From contig JAQCDT010000060.1 in NCBI GenBank assembly GCA_027620575.1, positions 1-7,253 on the forward strand: a DNA stretch of 7,253 bases, written 5' to 3'. Source of the DNA: Verrucomicrobiota bacterium. GTDB lineage: Bacteria; Verrucomicrobiota; Verrucomicrobiia; Opitutales; Coraliomargaritaceae. The translations under genes were made by a program, and so were the position numbers. This document shows positions 5,933 through 7,253 of this stretch, one piece after another. The notes beneath the pieces were generated by a model. It saw only the letters and a program-made list of their open reading frames with translations. It was not told where the DNA came from and did no database searches. Every line of letters starts with the position of its first letter. The stretch's first letter is position 1.

Positions 5933-6664
5933 ATGGAGATAGAGACAGTACTGAGCTATTTTAATTCAGACCCTGTTGTGGCTCACTATGAAGAGGCTGT
6001 GCAAAAAATTGGCTTATGGAAATCTGAAGCAAAGATATTTCAGCAAATCTTCAAAGCAGAGGATTCTATATTAGAGCTTGGGTGTGGAGTCGGTCGTATT
6101 AGCTTTGGTTTGCATGAGATGGGATATAAGCACCTTTTAGCTACAGATTATGCAAAGAATATGATTCAAAGAGCACGAGCATTAAGCAAGCGAATGGGAT
6201 ATCCTGTTCCGTTTAGAGTATGCGATGCCACTGATTTAGAATTTGAAGATGCGGTATTTGAAGGAGCTATTTTTGGTTTCAATGGTTTAATGCAAATTCC
6301 TAAAGAATCTAATCGAATCCAAGCTCTTAAAGAAATCTACCGAGTTCTGAAAAAAAATGGGCTGTTTGTCTTTACCACACACCTGAGATCGAACTCTAAA
6401 TATCAAGCTTACTGGGAGGAACAAAAAGCACTATGGACCAAAGGTGAACAACGAGAATTACTTGATGATTTTGGGGATCGCTACGAGCCAACCGATATGG
6501 GTGATGTTTTTATCCATGTTCCTGAGCAAGAATCAATGGAGGCATTGGTTAAAGATATTGGATTCCAAGTAGAAATAGTCGTACCTCGTTCGATCATTGC
6601 CAACGAAGATGCAAATGTTCGTGAATTTTCCGACGATTGTGCATTCTGGATATTAAGAAAATAA
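5933..6664 (+). CDS. Class I SAM-dependent methyltransferase, substrate unknown
   Basis: A free-standing 243-residue methyltransferase. Motif I ILELGCGVG is at 46-54, the ribose-binding acidic residue is D72 in ATDYAKNM, the adenine-side motif is CDATDL (97-102), and LKEIYRVLKKNGLFVFTTH (132-150) is the usual helix and strand before the active-site cap. The region after about 150 (KYQAYWEEQKALW, then DRYEPTDMGD) is specific to this protein and probably shapes the substrate pocket. No DNA-binding domain is present. It follows the ArsR-methyltransferase after 15 nt without an intervening promoter or terminator, so the two probably form an operon, possibly a regulator and its target enzyme. There is no Shine-Dalgarno sequence before the ATG. 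Its 3' end lies 4 nt from the convergent phosphatase gene. The fold is certain; the substrate cannot be named. Confidence 0.85.
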   Translation: MEIETVLSYFNSDPVVAHYEEAVQKIGLWKSEAKIFQQIFKAEDSILELGCGVGRISFGLHEMGYKHLLATDYAKNMIQRARALSKRMGYPVPFRVCDATDLEFEDAVFEGAIFGFNGLMQIPKESNRIQALKEIYRVLKKNGLFVFTTHLRSNSKYQAYWEEQKALWTKGEQRELLDDFGDRYEPTDMGDVFIHVPEQESMEALVKDIGFQVEIVVPRSIIANEDANVREFSDDCAFWILRK

Positions 6665-6668
6665 TCGC

Positions 6669-7148
6669 TTAATCCAAGTTTTGGCTCTCAAGAAATTGTG
6701 CAATCGAAGGAATGGATTCTTCAATCGATTCTAAGCAGTATTGATATTCATTTAGATTACCTCCAAATGGATCTGGAATATCCGTTTGCTCGTCATTCAG
6801 CCAATGACGAAAAGGGAAAATCTTATCTGGAAGATTATTGAATTGGAATTCAAGTTGTTCTATATGGGCTGAGGTCATACCTAAGATCATGTAGGCTTGA
6901 TTGATAAGTTCTTGCGTGAGTTGTTGCGAACGATGTTGTTCTAAGGACAGTGCTTTGCTTTCAATTGCCTTTTGAGAATTATTCGAAGCGGGTTGATTCT
7001 CTTGTGCAAAAACACCAGCTGATTGGAAAGTGAATTTCTTTAAAATAGGGTACTGTTTACTTGAAGCATTCAGCAAGCATTCAGCCATTGGACTACGACA
7101 AGTATTACCTGTGCATAATATTAAAACTAAATGTTTCTTAGAATCCAT
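6669..7148 (-). CDS. Low-molecular-weight protein phosphatase, YwlE-like (possible protein-arginine phosphatase)
   Basis: A small cytosolic phosphatase of 159 residues with the family P-loop near the N-terminus: CTGNTCRS at 12-19 gives nucleophile C12 and phosphate-binding R18. The general-acid loop DIPDPFGG is at 123-130, with D126 the likely acid. HRSQQLT (72-78) is also a family feature. In most tyrosine phosphatases of this family the P-loop reads CxGNICRS. Here the residue before the second cysteine is threonine (T16), as in Bacillus YwlE, where that threonine favours phospho-arginine. Arginine specificity is therefore an inference. It starts immediately after the purD stop (TAA-ATG) and is probably translated by reinitiation. 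The C-terminus ends 4 nt from the opposing methyltransferase gene. Confidence 0.88.
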   Translation of the reverse strand: MDSKKHLVLILCTGNTCRSPMAECLLNASSKQYPILKKFTFQSAGVFAQENQPASNNSQKAIESKALSLEQHRSQQLTQELINQAYMILGMTSAHIEQLEFQFNNLPDKIFPFRHWLNDEQTDIPDPFGGNLNEYQYCLESIEESIPSIAQFLESQNLD

Positions 7149-7253
7149 TTACTCGCTCAATCTTTTAATTTCTCTGTGGGCGATGTCCTTTCGGTAATAT
7201 TTTTTTTGATAGTCAATCGCTTCACATAGTGAGTAAATCTTTTTTTTTGCTTT
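7149..7253 (-). CDS. purD: Phosphoribosylamine-glycine ligase, C-terminal 34 residues (cut by window edge)
   Basis: I translated the minus strand from the window edge to the TAA at 7151-7149. The frame is open for 34 codons and ends YYRKDIAHREIKRLSE. The YYRKDI.HR ending, preceded by an amphipathic helix (IYSLCEAIDYQ), is the characteristic C-terminus of PurD (GAR synthetase; E. coli ends CRKDIGWRAIEREQN). PurD joins glycine to phosphoribosylamine in purine synthesis. The catalytic ATP-grasp part is outside the window, so the call rests on this tail alone. The stop abuts the phosphatase ATG directly. Confidence 0.75.
   Translation of the reverse strand, partial: KAKKKIYSLCEAIDYQKKYYRKDIAHREIKRLSE

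Noticed and set aside
1..7253. Mobile elements, CRISPR, tRNA or rRNA
   Set aside because: I found no transposase, long terminal repeats, spaced direct repeats, or tRNA-like cloverleaf on either strand.

Overview
This is an AT-rich bacterial chromosomal segment. It carries Gram-negative housekeeping genes and no sign of phage, transposon or CRISPR. A Lol-type lipoprotein-export permease and ATPase imply an outer membrane. Most translation starts lack a Shine-Dalgarno sequence and instead have A/U-rich leaders. The gene set and order (class II aldolase, Lol permease/ATPase, DUF721/DciA, S1, an ArsR-methyltransferase fusion, LMW phosphatase and purD) look most like a marine Verrucomicrobia/Opitutae-type genome to me. 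That placement is from memory and is tentative.

Layout: (1) Positions 1-445, minus strand, hold the first 148 residues of a class II fructose-bisphosphate aldolase. (2) A 142-nt divergent spacer separates it from a tightly coupled plus-strand operon at 588-2915: lolC-type permease, lolD ATPase, then a short DUF721/DciA-like gene. Overlaps of 8 nt and 1 nt point to translational coupling. (3) A 306-nt gene-free stretch (2916-3221) is the most interesting part. It contains an A-tract, a sigma70-like promoter, a near-perfect Fur/PerR-type dyad over the -10/start region, a small GAAA-capped hairpin and a strong intrinsic terminator. Together these would make a transcript of about 90 nt, which is the architecture of an iron-responsive small RNA. 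After the terminator come a weak promoter and a two-hairpin leader without a Shine-Dalgarno sequence. (4) rpsA (ribosomal protein S1, six S1 domains) spans 3222-4880 and is closed by a perfect 10-bp terminator. (5) A near-leaderless gene for an ArsR-type DNA-binding domain fused to a SAM-methyltransferase (4985-5917) is followed 15 nt later by a second SAM-methyltransferase (5933-6664). (6) A minus-strand pair converges on it: the tail of purD (7149-7253) and, with its ATG directly abutting the purD stop, a low-molecular-weight protein phosphatase whose active site matches the arginine-phosphatase (YwlE) pattern.

Most genes are ordinary: glycolysis/gluconeogenesis, envelope lipoprotein sorting, replication-helicase loading, translation and purine synthesis. 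The candidates for something undescribed are the putative Fur-controlled sRNA upstream of rpsA, the structured rpsA leader, and the self-contained ArsR-methyltransferase regulator with its partner methyltransferase.
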